Source of the DNA: Chrysomallon squamiferum
Lineage: Eukaryota; Mollusca; Gastropoda; Neomphalida; Peltospiridae
DNA length: 64,000 nucleotides
Assembly (NCBI GenBank): GCA_012295275.1
Contig: CM022671.1
Location: 26,847,822-26,911,821, forward strand
Direction: 5' to 3'
The position numbers and the translations under genes are program-made. The notes beneath the pieces are model-generated. The model did not search any database, was not told the origin of the DNA, and worked only from the letters and a program-made list of their open reading frames with translations. This document shows positions 1-14,400 of the stretch, one piece after another; position 1 is the first letter of the stretch; the number at the start of each line of letters is the position of its first letter.

Positions 1-1748
1 TGTCACAGCCATTATTTTAGTACACTGGATTTTCTTGTTTCTTGTCAGTTAGAGTTCACTGGTCATTTCTGATGCTAAAAGAAGATAAAATATGTAAATA
101 CATAAAATATCAAGTGTCAATTTAAAATCAATTTAATATATAATATGTTGTTGTTGGTTTTTTTTTTTTTTTTTCATTCATTATAAATACTATAAAATAT
201 ACTGAGAAAATGCATTATCTGGAAGATTCAATGTAACACTGTTGTAATTATATATTAATATATTAAATATTTTTTTCAAAAATCCGTAATGCTCTACCTC
301 TTTCGTATTTACCATTAAAATAACGTTTATCAATATATATTATTATTATATTTAGCTGACCACAATATGAAAAATATATATCTTTGTATATGAATGACTA
401 TGTAATTATGTCAATATTGTTATGCAATAAATACAAGAAACGATAATTTTATTATTATCATGTCATGTACGATGTACTAATGTAATGATGTAGCTATTTG
501 TACAAATGAAAATTCTATTTATAATTAATGGAATAGAATTTTAATTAATTAATGATTACGATGATTACCGGCATCAGATCAGTTTTATTATACTCATTCT
601 CAACAACGGGGACTCGCCGTCAAATTAATTATTTTAATATGCGGAAGGAAATCGAAAAAACATCACGCACCAAATAAATGAAATACTATGTGTACTATAA
701 ATGAATAACAGAAATAAAATAACAGACGTCAGTACTTAACATTAAACTTTTCAACCTTGAAAGTTGAAGCAATTTATCCGAATTACCTCCCTTCATTATC
801 ATTCGTCTATTCTTTGTTTTTATTTTCCTCCAGTGAAAGTGTGTACTCATGATTAATATTATTCTCGAGCAGTTTATGGCATATAGGTGGGGACAATCGG
901 TCAGCTTTATCCGTTTTATTAAAAACCTTTATACGAGTATATTTTTTAATGTTAATTTAGATTATAATAGGAAAATGTGCACGCAAATCAGACTTGTAGT
1001 CCTCTCACACGCACATAAAAACAACTGGACAACAGTTAATTTTATTAACACTTTATTGTAAAATACATAACAATCCGAAAACTACAAAAGAAAACTTTTA
1101 CAAAACTCATGACATTATCCTTTCGTTGAATAAATGTAATAAACAAGTTGCGAACATCTTAAAATTACTTCATGTCTTTTGATAAATGTAATACATCAGG
1201 GCTTGCTATCTTCCGTACGTAATCTCACCCATTAGTAATACTGTATTCTGAATTTTTATTTATTTATTTATTCATTCATTTATTTTCGAAGGAGTTGTAT
1301 AAAACCACGGAAGGAAACTCTTGCAGAGTATGTTAATTATTTTTCGATTAGTACATGCAATATTCGTTATATTCCTCATGATACAGTTATTGTTTTTTTT
1401 AAAAAACAGTACGTTTACATATTGCTCCACTGATATCGAAAAATATAAAATGTACAGTGTAATGATTAACAGAAATTCTCTTGACGCTTTCAAACTAGCC
1501 GACATTTAAATGGTATCATAAAGAATATACAATTTTGGAGGTATGTTATTATATTTAACAGGGTTGAACCCGAATGAAAGCTACGAATTAATCGTTGGTT
1601 TAAATTTTTACGAATAGTGACTCAAGACATGATGTAATTTCCATGTAATATGTTCGCAACTCTTAAAAATTACATATACAAATCTATAGACTGGCCGTCA
1701 TTTTCGGCATCAAAATTAAAGCTAAGAAACAACAATAAGATATATTAG

Positions 1749-1782
<34 letters not shown>

Positions 1783-2792
1783 TCTAAATTTTAAATAAAC
1801 AGTAATAATTTTATTTTTATTTGTTTTTCTGCCTTTATCTTGAAAAAAATAAAATATTTTAATTTTTAAATACTGCTATGGTAATTCATTACTGCAGTTT
1901 GTATTTATAAAAACTTTTTTTTTTTTTTTTTTTTTTTTAATTCTGTTAATCCTATCTTGATCTTTGTTGGAGATTTTAATTTTTGTTTTATAAATCGATA
2001 TTTTTCATGATAATATTTTATGAAAAATACTCTACACTACATGCTGAACACCAAAAAAGACGTATACCAATCTATAGGAATTAATTATTATTTAAAATAT
2101 TTACAAAATATTTAAAATTCTAAAAATTAAAATTTACAATCATGTATATGCTTACAAAAAAAAAAAAATAATAATAATAATAATAATAAATAATAAAAGA
2201 AATAAGTGGGATTTTTATTTTTAATTTTTTTCTGTTGGTTTTTTTAAAAATTATAATTAAATTAAAATTAAAAACATACAACAATATCATGTAACCGTAA
2301 TATTATCAAGGAAAGTTATCTGAAAAAATAGAAGTGTAAAATGTGTGTTAACCTCTTGCCTGTTCTCTCTAATTTTAAGGTGGAATAAATGTACATCAGA
2401 ATATCTGTGAAAAGTTTCTTGGGCTAGCATTAATTTTCTAATTGCTACAATATTACTGAATAATTAAAGAAATAGAAAAAAAGAATTTAAAAGAAATTAA
2501 AACTGATTGTAATATAATAAAACATGAAAAAATATGTAGCACAAATGAAGTTAAATTTAACAAATTTTCATAATATTTTATAACTTTTGTGACGTTAATT
2601 TTATCCTGAATAGAACAAACTTTAATATTAACAGTACTTAAAGATGTAGGAGAAAATTACTGGTTTGGTCCTTCTAAATAAAACAGAATCAAACAACAAT
2701 GATGCTAGAAAACCGTTTTTAAATATAACAATTCAAAATACTGAAGAAAATTATCTTTTTGAAGCTAGCATTAATTTTCTTATGAAAACAAA

Positions 2793-2830
<38 letters not shown>

Positions 2831-3179
2831 ATCGATATTTCAAAATATTTGAGATAATGAATTTGTTGGTGTTAGTATTAATTTTCTTATCATAATAAAA
2901 GTTATAAACAAAAAATAAAAAGAAAGAAAGAAAAAATAAAATAAAATAGAAGAAAGTAACAAAACGTTTTGTTTTTAAATTTAACAATTTTTCAAAATAT
3001 TTGAGAAAATGGCTTTGTTGATGATGGAATTAATTTTCTCAGGACTACAATACAGACTTTAACAAATGGAGGAACGTAAACGTATTTTACTTTAACAAAT
3101 TCGAAAAAGTTTTATGTTTATCATTTTTTTTTGTTCCCCCAATAAAACCAAGACTAAACCAAAATATTAGTTTCTCCTA
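1..3179. other. AT-rich intergenic region, no gene recognised
   Basis: Very AT-rich sequence with poly-T tracts near 1749-1776 and 1914-1938 and a poly-A tract near 2797-2828. The short open frames here (for example 849-1061) have composition set by AT richness and no recognisable family. It lies downstream of the kelch-like gene on the minus strand and may contain its 3' UTR, but I could not pick a convincing polyadenylation site. Confidence 0.6.
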
Positions 3180-4761
3180 TTAGGTCTGATCTGTACAAAG
3201 TTCCACCATTGAACAGCAAGTAATGCCGAGTAGGGGCTTCGCAAGCGGTGCAATTCCTGACAACCATTTGTTGTTGCTGACGTCATACACTTCCACGTCG
3301 GACAACGCCGTCGTTTGCGGACACGTAAGACCTCCCACGATGTAGATTTTCTCCCCTGAAAAAGTGATGAACAATCCTCATTATCGTAATAATAATAATA
3401 CAAAAATACGAACATAAAGTAAAACATGTGTCGATTCCAGAAATCTTGATTTAAATAAAACTAATTTTTATGCTTAGAATTCAGTGATGTTTATAATTTA
3501 AGAGGAAATAATCTTCGTTGTTTTTGAATGCATTTCTGAGTACATGTACATCGTAAAGATCAGTTATCGTTAAAAAAAAAATAATAATAATATAAATAAA
3601 TAAAATAAATGATTAATAATAGTAAAAAACAACAACAATAATCATTCTTGTGCAAAATAGAAACACAGCACAGAAAGTTTAAACGAGAAAAGCATTACCC
3701 GCACAAGTAATTCCTGCATCGTGTCTAGGAATGCGAAGTGTTGTGATGACGTCCCACCTGTCCGACACCTCGTCGTACCGATACACAGAACTGCTGCTTG
3801 GCATGACGTCGCTGTTGTCCATGAACATTGAGCCGCCTACCAAATACAGAATGTTGTCGACTTCTACCACTCCTGAGTGACAAACCGGCTGTGGTAACGG
3901 ATTCTTCAACGTCCATCTTTGGAAAGGTGAAAAAAATAATAATAATAATAATAAGAAGAAGAAGAAGAAGAAGAAAAACAAGAATATAAAAAAAAAAAAA
4001 ATAAAGAAAATAAATAAATAAATAAATAATATTTTAAAAATGACATCAAAAGAAAATCTTACACATGATTTGGGAACTGCTTGTTACACATAATTATTCA
4101 GATTGGCATTAACTTTTTAATTTTAAATTTAAAAAAATTTCGATTTGCGTTTTAAAACTAATAGTATATACAATATAAAAATAATAATAATAAAAAATAT
4201 AAAAAAATAAAAATTATATGTCTTTGTATGAAATAGATTTTTAAAAAATAACAAAAATTTCACGACCTTAACCTCCTTTGCAATTTATAATGATTTCAAA
4301 TTGTAATTAACAAACATTATCGGGGAAGAAAAAATCTATAAAGAACACAGCTAAAATACTTTTTTTTTTTTGTTTTTTTTTTCCTACACGCAGTTTTTAC
4401 CTGTTCCTGCGTGGGTTGTAACACTCCACTGTTCCAAACAGAACTTTTTCTTCTGGTGTTTCCATGTACCCCCCAATGACGTAAACCAGTCCGTTATGAC
4501 CAATAGCGGCCACGCCTATTTTACAGTCAGACATACGAGCAGCCCGACCCCAGATGTTAGTTTGTGGATTGTAAAACTCCATAGTGTCGAGAGTTCTAAA
4601 ATATAACATGTCAAATAGCAAGTCAACATTTCTGTCCTAGGAGTGAAAGGCCGTATTGCTTGGACTGACAATAGTTTATGATTTACTCCTGTAGCAATAC
4701 ATTTGTATTAGTATTAAAAGAGCAGTTGCAATTAGACATGATCACTAACTAAAAGTGTGTG

Positions 4762-4812
<51 letters not shown>

Positions 4813-6558
4813 CTCCTGCTACTTCTACTACAACTTAGTATTATTATTATTATTATTATTATTATTTTTATTATTTAATTCAAAAGCATTTAAAACTGTT
4901 CATATAAAATACCAAATATGAAGTGAAACCAGATATGTAAGCACAGTTATAAGAATTAATATTGCTTGTGAAGTAATTGTAGCCTGTACCCCCCCGCCAA
5001 CCTACTACAAAACTATTAATTATTATAAATATCTTACTCTCCCCTTTCGTTCTCTCCACCCATGGCGTACAAAACACCCCCAAGAATGGCCACCCCATGA
5101 TACATTCGTTTAGAATTCATTGGGGCAATCCTTGTCCACACGTGCTGGTAGTAGTTGTACGTGTAACACACACTGGTTGGATTCGCCAGATTTTCTAAAG
5201 CTTCTGCATCTAACATTGAACCTCCTACAGACAGGATATAAAATATAGTGAGCACAATAAAATCAGTTAACACTATGCATTTATTATATAAAACCCGATC
5301 TAACTGCTAATAAAAAACGTTTAATATAACAAAACCACATTCAACAGTTAATAATTAAAAATTCCTTGTCACAAACATTTAGAAAAATAAAAACGTACTG
5401 TAAATATAAATTGTTCGTCAATAACTGCAGGTATAACGTTATGCAGTCTAATATTTGATTAAACTTTACATTTTAATGTATTAAATTTACTATTTGGATC
5501 AAAGTAAATTTGAGATAAACTAGTTCTGCTTTATGCATCAGTAATAATATATGAATTCTTGTTTAAAATTTTAGTAAAATAGCTAGAAAATTTACATTAC
5601 TACTGGCGAAAATATTTTTGTAATGTCATCTTTTAAATAGTGATCCTTTCATTAAAACATACATTTCAGCTCACTGGTTTACCTATGATATAAATGAGAT
5701 CACCGAGTACAGCAGACGCATGGTGATGTCTGGCTTCGGGTAGCTTCGTCAACACTCGCCAGCAGTTCGTCGACGGATTGTATTCTTCAATCAACTGACA
5801 CGGCAGGTTGGAGTCCACTTTGAAAGGGTTGATTCCTCCGATACACAGAACCACTCTGGGACGCCTCACTACTGGAACCTGGATCTGGTAATTGCTCGGC
5901 GTCTCCGGAAGGCTGCAGGCGGCGTTCACGTCCATTCCGCGCATCATTTTTGCATCGTGCGTGTAATGGGACTGATTAGTTGACTCGCCGTATTCTCTGC
6001 TGCGTTGTACAAATCGGTCTCTTGACCTCTGAAAAAGAAAGTAAGTTAATTTTTTTTTCCCCTCATCAAATCAGCGACTGACATCCTCTCTCCTCTCTCG
6101 AACACACCCTATTTACTAGATGGTATTGTCGACTTTGAGCAGAAACAAAGTGGACAATGGGTATTAAGGATATTAATATGATAGCTTCGTGCAAATTATA
6201 TATTTTAATACTTACACTCACTGTTTTCTTTCGTCTATGACCAATTTAGTAACTGATTCTTATAACTATTTTCAAATTGTTTTATTTGCGAAATGGATTA
6301 TTGTTGTTTGGGATCGGACATAAATTGATTTGTAAAAACTGAGATCATTACTCAATGGTAGAATACCCCGTGGGAACTTAGTCGGTCTGGATTCCCTCCT
6401 TTACTCAGGGCTGCCACGTGATCCGTCTGACGATAACTCCGTCTTGGAGGGGGATAGTAGTCATTGTCGATTAGGTAACTTCCACTCAGTTTCAGTGCCT
6501 GATACCTGAAATAATAATGATGATGATGATATTATTAATAATAATAATAATTTTATTG

Positions 6559-6649
<91 letters not shown>

Positions 6650-8133
6650 CAAAAATTGTATAAATTATGCATGAGATCATTTGTCATTCTGGTTCTGTCA
6701 GTAACAAATAAATATTGTCCGTAGGAAGAGGAGCGATAATAAATAAACAAGTAAATAAAATAAATATAATAAATAAATACAGATAAAATGCATTTAGCAT
6801 TTTACTGTGTTTGTCAACATGAATGGGCCTCATGGGGACAGCAGATCTTTACAGTTTTTAAGATGTAATGATTCAGTGAAAATGATGTATGTTTGCATCT
6901 TTACCTGAAAACATTCATTAACATCTGCTGACACTCCAATGTAGGAATCATATCTGGTTCTACGAGAGTGACCAGTTCTTCTGGTGGGATGTAGATCATC
7001 CGAACAGTCTTGAGAACTTCGTCTGCGAACTTCAGCCTGGTCTGTTTGTTATATTCAATCCATCTTTTGGCTGCTGTGAACACGTCCAGCTCACGCGCAA
7101 CCGCAAGACTATCGTCTGACAAAATTTTACAGACGTCTTCAACCGGCAGTTTCAGAAACCTTTCCGTTTTTGTGATTTCGTTGAATCGTTTACAGATAAA
7201 ACTTTGCATTTGTGGTATCACATGAATCAAATCGTGCTTTTTAGCAATTTGTACAAAATCAAGAACATTGTCAGTTGAGAAACTGAGTAGAATGGACTCA
7301 CATTTTTTGACTACTTTTGATATTCCGAGATATTTCGCGCATGACAGAATGTCACTTACGTTTCTCGTATTGATGTTGATTTCGGACGTGTAGATATATC
7401 TGAGAACCTCTTTCAAAGCATCAGATAAGCCACGAGGCAAATCAATATGGCTGATTTCGGCCATCGTTTTGTTACAGTGTCTGGAAGCAAACGAGTCACT
7501 GTGGGCTGCCAGGGCCACTTTGTGTATGGGGAAGACCTGACCATCCACCCGTATCATGACGTCACACATCTTTTGTGCTTGCCACATATTACACAGGTAA
7601 TGGCCAATCAATCTAGCATTTTCTGACTTGCTAGGGCCCGAACTGTTATTGTATTGCTGCCCATCGTACTGTGGAGAAATATCAAAATCACGACCCGATT
7701 CTTTGTGTGGATAATAGTTCTGATTTTCATTCACAGCAGTCTTGTCAGTTAGACTCCTTTTTGTTTCAGAGTCCGTGTAGGAACTACTGTACATAGCGTT
7801 AATTTTTGACTGCAGTGGTATGGTTTCCAAACCTGGATCTCTGACAGGTACTTCACGTGAATGAATTGTAGTCAGACTTTCATTTTCCGTACCTTCATCG
7901 CGAATCACCGGAGACCAGAAGTTTTCTTGAACAAAACTTTTGTTACTTTCTGTTTTGCTCGAAGTCACAATTTTTTCTTCGACTGGGCGATCGTGTTTTT
8001 TTAGTCGCCGGTCACTTTGGCGATGGTAGTTGATGTGATTTTCGTTGGTAAATTCATCATTCTCTGATGGAATATTATTATTTACATTCTGCAACGTTTT
8101 CAACAGCCTAGACTTAAATTTTAAAGTCTCCAT
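3180..8133 (-). CDS. Kelch-like protein (BTB-BACK-Kelch), seven exons, complete
   Basis: Probable substrate adaptor of a Cullin-3 ubiquitin ligase. Minus-strand exons: 8133-6905, 6505-6367, 6028-5683, 5224-5038, 4595-4401, 3916-3699, 3355-3180. All junctions are GT-AG, phases agree, and the sum is 2490 nt (829 aa plus stop). The start is an ATG in the context ACAAAATGG. Domains: a polar, probably disordered N-terminus (about 1-175), BTB (about 175-285, with D-V-M-I-R-V-D-G and F-P-I-H-K-V-A-L-A-A-H-S), BACK (about 290-400), a linker (about 410-510), then six kelch blades (about 514-829), each with a double glycine (C-I-G-G, Y-I-I-G-G, Y-A-M-G-G, Y-V-I-G-G, Y-L-V-G-G, Y-I-V-G-G). BTB, BACK and the six-blade propeller are the standard KLHL architecture; the long N-terminus is not. 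I cannot assign a KLHL number. Introns carry (TG)n and (CT)n repeats. Confidence 0.95.
4766..4809. repeat. (TG)n microsatellite in kelch-like intron
   Basis: Uninterrupted TG dinucleotide run between exons 4 and 5 of the kelch-like gene, followed by an (ATT)n run near 4840-4864. Confidence 0.9.
6564..6646. repeat. (CT)n microsatellite in kelch-like intron 1
   Basis: About 83 bp of perfect CT repeat, about 60 bp upstream (in the gene's direction) of the exon 2 acceptor. On the minus strand it reads (GA)n and produces spurious arginine-glutamate reading frames. Confidence 0.95.
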
Positions 8134-8403
8134 TTTGGTTACGAGATTATTTCACACAAATCTTTGATGACGTCATTAGTAAAGTAATTACGTGATAAAG
8201 TTATATGGTGCTAATGGCAGTAGTTCATCGCATTTGGAATGTTAAAACTTTACTCTCGTTTTCTTTTCTTTTTTTCTTTTTTTTCTTTTTCAAATACAAT
8301 AGCTGTGTGAAATAAACGTATTCTGATTTGTGGAGATAATACTTCACTTAATCATTTTCACTAATATTAAGATGCAGTGAATCACTGATGCACGTTTTCA
8401 ATA

Positions 8404-8448
<45 letters not shown>

Positions 8449-8551
8449 AATTAAATAATTAAATTAACAGCTAAATATTTCCCATTAATAGCAAATAATG
8501 GAAATCTATATGCTTGTACATCTGTCAAACAGCATTCTAAACCTACATTTA

Positions 8552-8594
<43 letters not shown>

Positions 8595-9056
8595 CACATA
8601 CATACATACAAACCAAAAGAAATGAAGAATAATAATAGTATATAATGTGTTTATTTGTAAAAATATTTTGATCTAAGAAGTGTACAGCAGTTAACAGTTG
8701 TCATCAAAATATTAGATAATCAAAGAATAAATCTTTGGTTTAAATACAGTACACTGTAATTATTCAAAATCTCCATCTATTTAACATCTCATAATTCATT
8801 CAGATTGGAATTCCAGTAACATTTTGAACTCTCTCTTCATTAACTTATTAACAAAGAAACATACTAACCACACTTTGAATGCCATGCGTAAATTGCATTA
8901 CAAAATATTTGATTTATAGTTCATAGTTTGTTTCCATTCAAGGTCCTTTAAAGTATTTCATATCATGTAAACTGTTATAAAAATTGATAGAAAACAATAA
9001 GCATGCAAAAAGCCCAGAGTAAATCACATTGCAGCAAACAATGAATAAAAAAAAAA

Positions 9057-9087
<31 letters not shown>

Positions 9088-9951
9088 GAAAAAAAGAAGA
9101 AAAAAAGTATAGCAAATGAAAGCAGAATGGTAAAACAAACCCTGTACCCTACAGATGCATGTACTTTATATAATACTAGATGTGTTAATATAATATAATA
9201 TATCACACACACAAACACACACACCCATATACATACACAGCAGTTTATTGAATGGATTAAAACAAACAAACAAACTGCTCTCATTACATTGACAAACTGT
9301 AAAATACTATTCTATGCTAAACATGCATAAAAAATAAAAAACAGCATTTATAAGAACCATGTGTTCGCACCCCAGCTGAAGAAAAGTTTATTTGTTCACT
9401 ATGTTAACTAACTGTGATATACACAATGCCCAGTAAAACTCTGTGGGGATCTTCTGAGTGAGATTACAAAAAAAAAAAATAAACTAAAATAATCTCTTTT
9501 ATCAAACAGCACCCTAAACTCCATACAAATAAAAAACAAAAAAAAAAAAAAAATTATAATAATAGTAAAAAAACCCAGAAGAGATTGTGTAACGTTAATA
9601 TAATCCTTACTTTCCATAGAGAAAATTCTTCTGTATTAAAAAGATCTAATGTCTAAACAGATAATAATTTTTGATACATAACACTAATATTTAAATACAT
9701 TTCCAGTAGTTCACTGTATATTCAAATCCCAACTCCATTGTCTTAATAATAACACAAATTAAAATTCCAAATCCCCTTTTTTTTAATAATGTACTAGATA
9801 CAAATTCAAAATCCACTTTCATAAAGATGTAAAGTATTCAAATTTCAAATCCACTGTACCACTCTCTTAATGATATACAAAATTCAAAATCTACTTTCAT
9901 AATAACATAAACCATTTTGAAAACTGCAGTCCTGTCATCCATGATGTGGTT
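8134..9951. other. Intergenic region between PORCN 3' end and kelch-like 5' end
   Basis: Both flanking genes are on the minus strand, so this holds the PORCN 3' UTR and the kelch-like promoter and 5' UTR. It contains a 36-nt poly-T tract at 8406-8441, a (TA)n run at 8557-8590 and A-rich tracts near 9045-9090 and 9540-9555. I see no coding exon and no clear core promoter motif. Confidence 0.6.
8557..8590. repeat. (TA)n microsatellite
   Basis: Perfect TA run followed by CATA-type repeats, upstream of the kelch-like gene. Confidence 0.9.
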
Positions 9952-10579
9952 TCAGATTAACAAGTGGAAAATGAAAGTTCCAAGAACAACCCAGTGACTG
10001 GCAAAACTGAGGTTAGCCCATTTGTCCAGTGTGTGTAACATGGTGTATCCCTGGTTAAAAAAATATTAAAACAATTAAATAATAACAGTAATAACAATAA
10101 TAATAATAATAATAAGAAGAAGAAGAATAACAAGAAGACAAAGAAGAAGGTGAAGATAATGAAAAAGAAGAAAGAAGAAAAGAAATTAAAAACAGAGGAG
10201 AACATCTAAAATCATAAAGTTCAAAACTATTAACAGTTATTTAAAAAAGAATTAGAAAATTATTAAAATCTGCACCTTTTGTTCTCAAACACTTTAATTA
10301 ATATCACTGATTAATAATTTGAGAGAATTCTCTTAGAAATGAAAAAAGTGTATATGTGTGTGTGTGTTTATAATTAGATATATATTTAACATTTAAAAAA
10401 GATTTTTAAAAAAGACAGATTAATAAAAATTTAAGGACAAACCTCTTCTTGCTGAGAGCTGCTGTCAAACATGAGACCTAAATAAGCCAGGTGAAAAACT
10501 GTCAACATCCCAAAACACACATTTGTCAAAACAACTGCAGGGTGCCACTGTGTGTAAAAATTAAAAAAAAAAAAAAAAA

Positions 10580-10614
<35 letters not shown>

Positions 10615-11456
10615 CAATGAAAATAATGAATATAAATAAATAATAACTTGGAAAAAGAAAAATGATACACATGAAAAAGAATGACCTGCTTTTCACAACA
10701 GTTACCATTTGTGGCAACATGAACTCAGAGCTATTTTTATTTTCATTTTATGGACAGTTATCCTGTATGTGGATTGTAGGTTTATATTTGACCAGACAAA
10801 TAAAATCAATTAATGTTATTATTTAAAATAAAATTAAAATAAAAACAAAATAAGAAAATCAAATATAAATCCTCCCTATATAGTCACTAAAAAAACAAAG
10901 TAGTCATAAAAAGAAAACATTTGTGTGACCATCTAACTTTCCCCAGAGACTGCATTTTTCATTTTTTTTTTTTTAAATATAATTTTTTCAGAAACAAATT
11001 TCTTAAAACAACTTGTGTTTATCTACAGTTTACATTATGACTTACATAACTGTAACGGTGATTGCAGTCACTTGGACACTGTTTGGCTTGGATGCAAGCA
11101 TTGAATATTCTAGCTAACTTGCTTCTCAAAACTGAAAACATAAACAGAACATATAGGCAAAATAAACATAATAATAATAATAATGATATATATATATATA
11201 TTCTTTCTTCTTTTTTTTAATTCTTTTTTTATGTATTATATAACTGAAAATAAAGTCATATGAAACTTTTGGTAAGTAAAATAAATATATTTTGCTTAGA
11301 GGTTTTGTATGTATGTATGTATGTATGTATAATAATCTATATATAATAAAGAATAATAAATAATAATTGTTGGATAACAGAAATGTAAAAAATATGTATC
11401 TTATATCATAGTTGAATTTAATAATAATAATAAAAAAATAATAATAATAATAAAAA

Positions 11457-11489
<33 letters not shown>

Positions 11490-14400
11490 AATAAATAAAT
11501 AAATAAATGAATAATCATAACTAAATTAATTAATTAAAAACACAGATTACTCACCAAATTCTACATAGGAATAAAAACCTAAAGAAAACAAAACGGCAGC
11601 AAGCTGGAAGTTTAAACCCTGTGAAAATAGTTATAATAATAAATGAATAAATAAATTAAAAAATTAAAAATCAAAATCAACAATAATATAAAATATTTTA
11701 ATCATGTAAACAAAAGGCGTGTAAACATGTAACATCTATTTTAAAATAATAATAATAAAAAAAACAATAATAATTTATTAATAATAATAAATAATCAAAT
11801 TAAATTAAAAATAATAAAAACAATGTAAATTAAAAAATATTGTGTAATTGTTTTGTTCTTTAATATAGTAGTAATTTCAATAATTTAAAGACAAAACATT
11901 TTTTATTAAGTAAATATAAAATCTTTCCATCATGCACATATATAATCTGTCGTTAACATAAATATAAGTTCTCTCAGTCTCATAAATGTTAACTTTTTGA
12001 AATCATACAAAGAAAATATTGCCTATTAACAATGTTGTTATGAAAAATTATTATTAAGACAGAAGATATAACTGACATGATGTTAATGCTTAATTACATG
12101 TGAATTTCCTTTTAGAAAGTTTAACCTTAAATCAATTAAATATATAATTTGAAAACATAAAGAAAACACTCAAATTTCTTCATAAAATACCAAAAACAAA
12201 CAAGCACTGTAATAAAAAAGTTAAAAAATTATTGAAAAATTTTAAATAGCTTTTCTCACATGTACAACTTACATGTAACAATGCACTGAAAGCATAGGTG
12301 CTCAAAATGGCAACAAAATTACCCAGTGGTCTTGCAGTCTTAAAAACATCTAAATGAAAAAAATATATATATAAAATAATAATAATGAAATAAAATATAA
12401 ATTAAGTTTGAAAAGAAAATCAATTTCTTAAAATGTCTGCAAAATTATACATAAACAAGAGAATTACATGAAACAAAAATATAAAAGAAAATTAAAAATA
12501 ATAGAGTTTAAAGATTTAGAAAATTAGCTCCCTTTACTGCTAGCTCTTGTAAATGTGAGTACAATAAACCAGCTTACATGTTTTAAGCCAGTAATGCATT
12601 GGCAGATTCCAATTTGTAACAACTTCAACCAGTGATCGTGGAATCTCAGTAGAGAATGGTTTGGATACTTGTAAATCCCTTAAAAATAATAAATAAAGAA
12701 GTATGTCAGTATGAGAATAAATAAATAAAAATAAAAAAGTGAAAAATAAAAATTAAAAGAGTATAATTAAACTTCAAAATTTAAATTTACATAATATAAA
12801 AATATAAGATGAATTCTAATTTAACAGATACAGGTTTTGTGTTGTTATTTTCTAAATAAAATAAATGATTATTTTCATTATTTTTTTATTTTTTTTATAT
12901 TTTTATTGTAAGATAAAATGTAGCATGATCAATAAAAACAAATTCAAACCAAATGCAATTATAGGATGACAGAACAGCAATAGAATAGCAATATCATTGT
13001 TAATGTGTTACATAACAACCAATATTTCCATTATAATTGTTAAATGTTTTATGTACCAACCAATGTTTTCATCATCATTATTATATATTTTACATACCAA
13101 CTGATATTTCCATTATCATTGTTGTATATTTTCCATACCAACTGATATTGCCGTTATTATTGTTATATATTTTACATACCAACTGATATTTCCATTATCA
13201 TTGTTATATGTTTTACATACCAATTGATATTTCCACTGTCATCTCTGAAGCCAATGCCAGACAGAACTGCTGTTGTTTCAGACAAGAAACTCACAAAGTA
13301 ATGACTGAATCGGAATGACATAGCATCTCCATACGCTCTCAGCCACCTAAGCATAAACAAATAAAAATTAAAAGAAATTGAATAAAAAAAGTTTTAAAAT
13401 GAATGGCTGAATTAGTATATAAAAGAATAAAAATTAGGGGCATGTAAAAACAAAAAGGTAAAGTAATGTATGGATGCATAAACATTTGAAGTATGTATAA
13501 ATAAAAAGGTGAATGAATGACTGAATTATTTAGTAAATAAATAAAAATGAAAAATCTATAGAAAGAAATCTACAGAAAGGACCTTAACATATATAAACTT
13601 CTGTAAGAATATATCAGTGACTAACATAAAAATGGACTGAAAATGGTAGAAGAACAAAGACAGACATACTTGTTGAAATCTTCTAGAATGACCCACTGGA
13701 TGAAGCATGTGGAGACAATGAGACAAAAGAAAGACAGGATGGTACTTTTTATTAACTTCAGGATCCAACCTAAAGACTGAAATCCAAATCAAGAAAGATG
13801 ATATAATTTAAAAATTAAAATAACTGGAAATAAAATTTGAAAAGATGTCAGAATGGAAACGTTTGGTTTTTGTTAGATATTAACAGTAAAACAGTTGGTA
13901 TGATAAAAAAATTATCAAATGTAAGAAAACACATGTATGTATATTGTAAAATCTCTCAATTTAGAATGCAATTTTTTTCAAGTATCACTTTGTTTCAAAG
14001 GAAGATTGAAGTCCTAACTGTTTCTTTATATAAACTTGTGTTCACATATTGAGCTATGCTGTGTCTTAAGTTATAATATCAAACATCTGGGTTTTTTTTT
14101 ATAACAAGGATGTTAATTAATTATGAATCATTTAATACATTCAAAAGAGTTTCAAACTTTTCTCTTGTACTCCTCTGCATTATATCTAAAAATGGCAAGC
14201 AGTTGACTTTTGGCAGAATTCTTAAACTTTCTTATTATCTCTCAGACAAAATTGTTTCCACTTGTATAGAAATTCAAGAAATATAGTGTATTTTTATAAA
14301 TTACATTTATTTGAATGTGTTTTAGTTATGTAATATTGATAGACAATGAACTTTCCCTGAAAATAATTATTCCAAAAGATCTTAGATTTTCAGAGTTTAT

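Noticed and set aside
849-1061. 70-codon plus-strand frame near the left edge
   Set aside because: No family, no splice context, and composition typical of random AT-rich sequence.
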